This document shows positions 4,916-5,511 of a stretch of 5,511 nucleotides of DNA, piece by piece. This DNA comes from Planctomycetaceae bacterium. GTDB lineage: Bacteria > Planctomycetota > Planctomycetia > Pirellulales > Pirellulaceae. Numbering within the stretch: position 1 is the stretch's first letter; each line of letters begins with the position of its first letter. Below the pieces are notes generated by a model that had not been told where the DNA came from, made no database searches, and saw only the letters and a list, made by a program, of their open reading frames with translations. Where the stretch lies: assembly GCA_007124535.1 (NCBI GenBank), contig SLEY01000610.1, positions 1 to 5,511 of the forward strand, given 5' to 3'. Both the position numbers and the translations under genes were made by a program.

Positions 4916-5511
4916 TTAGAATGAGCGGCAACGCTGCTCCGAGTCGAGGTGGCGATCGGACAGCTGTCCCTGAGCCGACTTGGCCAACCACAGGATCCAC
5001 TCGGCCAAGCCGATGTCCTCGTTGACGAAGTGCACCGAAGCGTCGCCCAAAGCCACGTGCACGCCGCCCGGATGGCGACTGCGCGAGGCGTTGCCGCCAC
5101 GCGAGCTGTCGCTGCCGCTGCAGCGCAGTTGCGGGTCCGGGCTGCGGGGGCTGCTGCACCGCCCCGGACGATCGCGGCAGTCGTTGTGCAACGCATTCAC
5201 GTTGGGCGTGAAGAGGTAGCGGAGGTCCGTCCGGGCGCCGCCGCTGATGAACGTGCCCGTGGCGTACGCCCACGCCCCCCGCGTATCGCTTTCGCGATCC
5301 GCACCGATCATCTCGGCCAGCATGACCACATTCGAGGTCCCGTCCAGAGCGGCAGCGAAGTTGGAACCGTTGGAATGGCCTCGCGGATAGTTGAAGTGGA
5401 ACAGCGAGCGGATGCCGGGGGTGGCATTGTTCCCCCAAGAAAATGCGTTCCCGCTGCTCGCGTTGATGGCCACATTGACCCGCGGCATCCCCGGCTCCGA
5501 ACTGGAACTCA
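4916..5511 (-). CDS. DUF1559 / H-X9-DG domain protein, C-terminal part
   Basis: The frame is open from the right edge to a TAA at 4918-4916 and gives 198 codons. The first methionine (5488) lies mid-protein and is not the start, because S-S-S-S-E-P-G precedes it in frame; the N-terminal prepilin-type signal and helix expected of this family lie outside the window. Counting from the first visible residue, D-G-T-S-N-V-V-M-L-A-E at about 56-66 is the family's D-G-T-S-N signature, and H-P-G-G-V-H-V-A-L-G-D-A-S-V-H-F at about 146-161 is the C-terminal H-X9-DG motif (TIGR04294), here ending D-A instead of D-G. Between them is a Cys-containing variable loop. DUF1559 proteins are highly expanded in planctomycetes and are thought to be pseudopilin-like secreted proteins of unknown role. 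The last 25 residues do not resemble the usual G-G-E-V ending. Confidence 0.88.
   Translation of the reverse strand, partial: SSSSEPGMPRVNVAINASSGNAFSWGNNATPGIRSLFHFNYPRGHSNGSNFAAALDGTSNVVMLAEMIGADRESDTRGAWAYATGTFISGGARTDLRYLFTPNVNALHNDCRDRPGRCSSPRSPDPQLRCSGSDSSRGGNASRSRHPGGVHVALGDASVHFVNEDIGLAEWILWLAKSAQGQLSDRHLDSEQRCRSF

Noticed and set aside
4807..5196. Alternative minus-strand frame of 129 codons overlapping the DUF1559 gene
   Set aside because: The Ala/Arg-rich frame lacks family features, while the DUF1559 frame carries both signature motifs.
5486..5488. ATG as the start of the right-edge gene
   Set aside because: The frame continues upstream to the window edge and this methionine falls in the middle of the DUF1559 domain, without the N-terminal prepilin-like segment.

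Overview
The window reads as a piece of a planctomycete (Planctomycetota) chromosome. Two protein families nearly restricted to that phylum are present: tandem TIGR03000 domains (398-1603) and a DUF1559 / H-X9-DG protein (4916-5511, minus strand). High GC, GC-rich third codon positions, many exported proteins and roomy repeat-filled intergenic DNA fit this. I cannot name genus or species.

Layout. At the left edge a minus-strand gene begins (GTG at 68-66, reading out of the window); its first 22 residues resemble the start of an acyl carrier protein. A 329-bp divergent intergenic region follows. Next come two plus-strand genes 28 bp apart, probably one operon: an exported TIGR03000 protein with an aromatic/basic head and an acidic, proline-rich linker, and an exported right-handed beta-helix protein. 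Then comes an approximately 870-bp region between convergent genes (2841-3714). It holds a 78-nt nested palindrome, a TATTCG hexamer run, a 211-bp GCACCAA array, a 112-bp CTACCRC array directly abutting it, a G-rich patch and a terminator hairpin. A minus-strand putative lipoprotein of unknown function follows (3715-4290).

The right part (4303-4915) has no convincing complete gene. It contains a short plus-strand fragment resembling the first strand-turn-strand of the planctomycete carboxypeptidase-regulatory-like lipoproteins that commonly accompany DUF1559 genes, here facing the wrong way. The window ends inside a minus-strand DUF1559 gene whose 5' part lies beyond 5511.

How the genes relate: the two operon genes and the lipoprotein all encode proteins leaving the cytoplasm, so the theme is cell-surface or periplasmic proteins. 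No pathway or defence-type system is evident. The least ordinary part is the stacked tandem-repeat region. Its 7-bp period makes all reading frames open on both strands, so long ORFs crossing it are artefacts.
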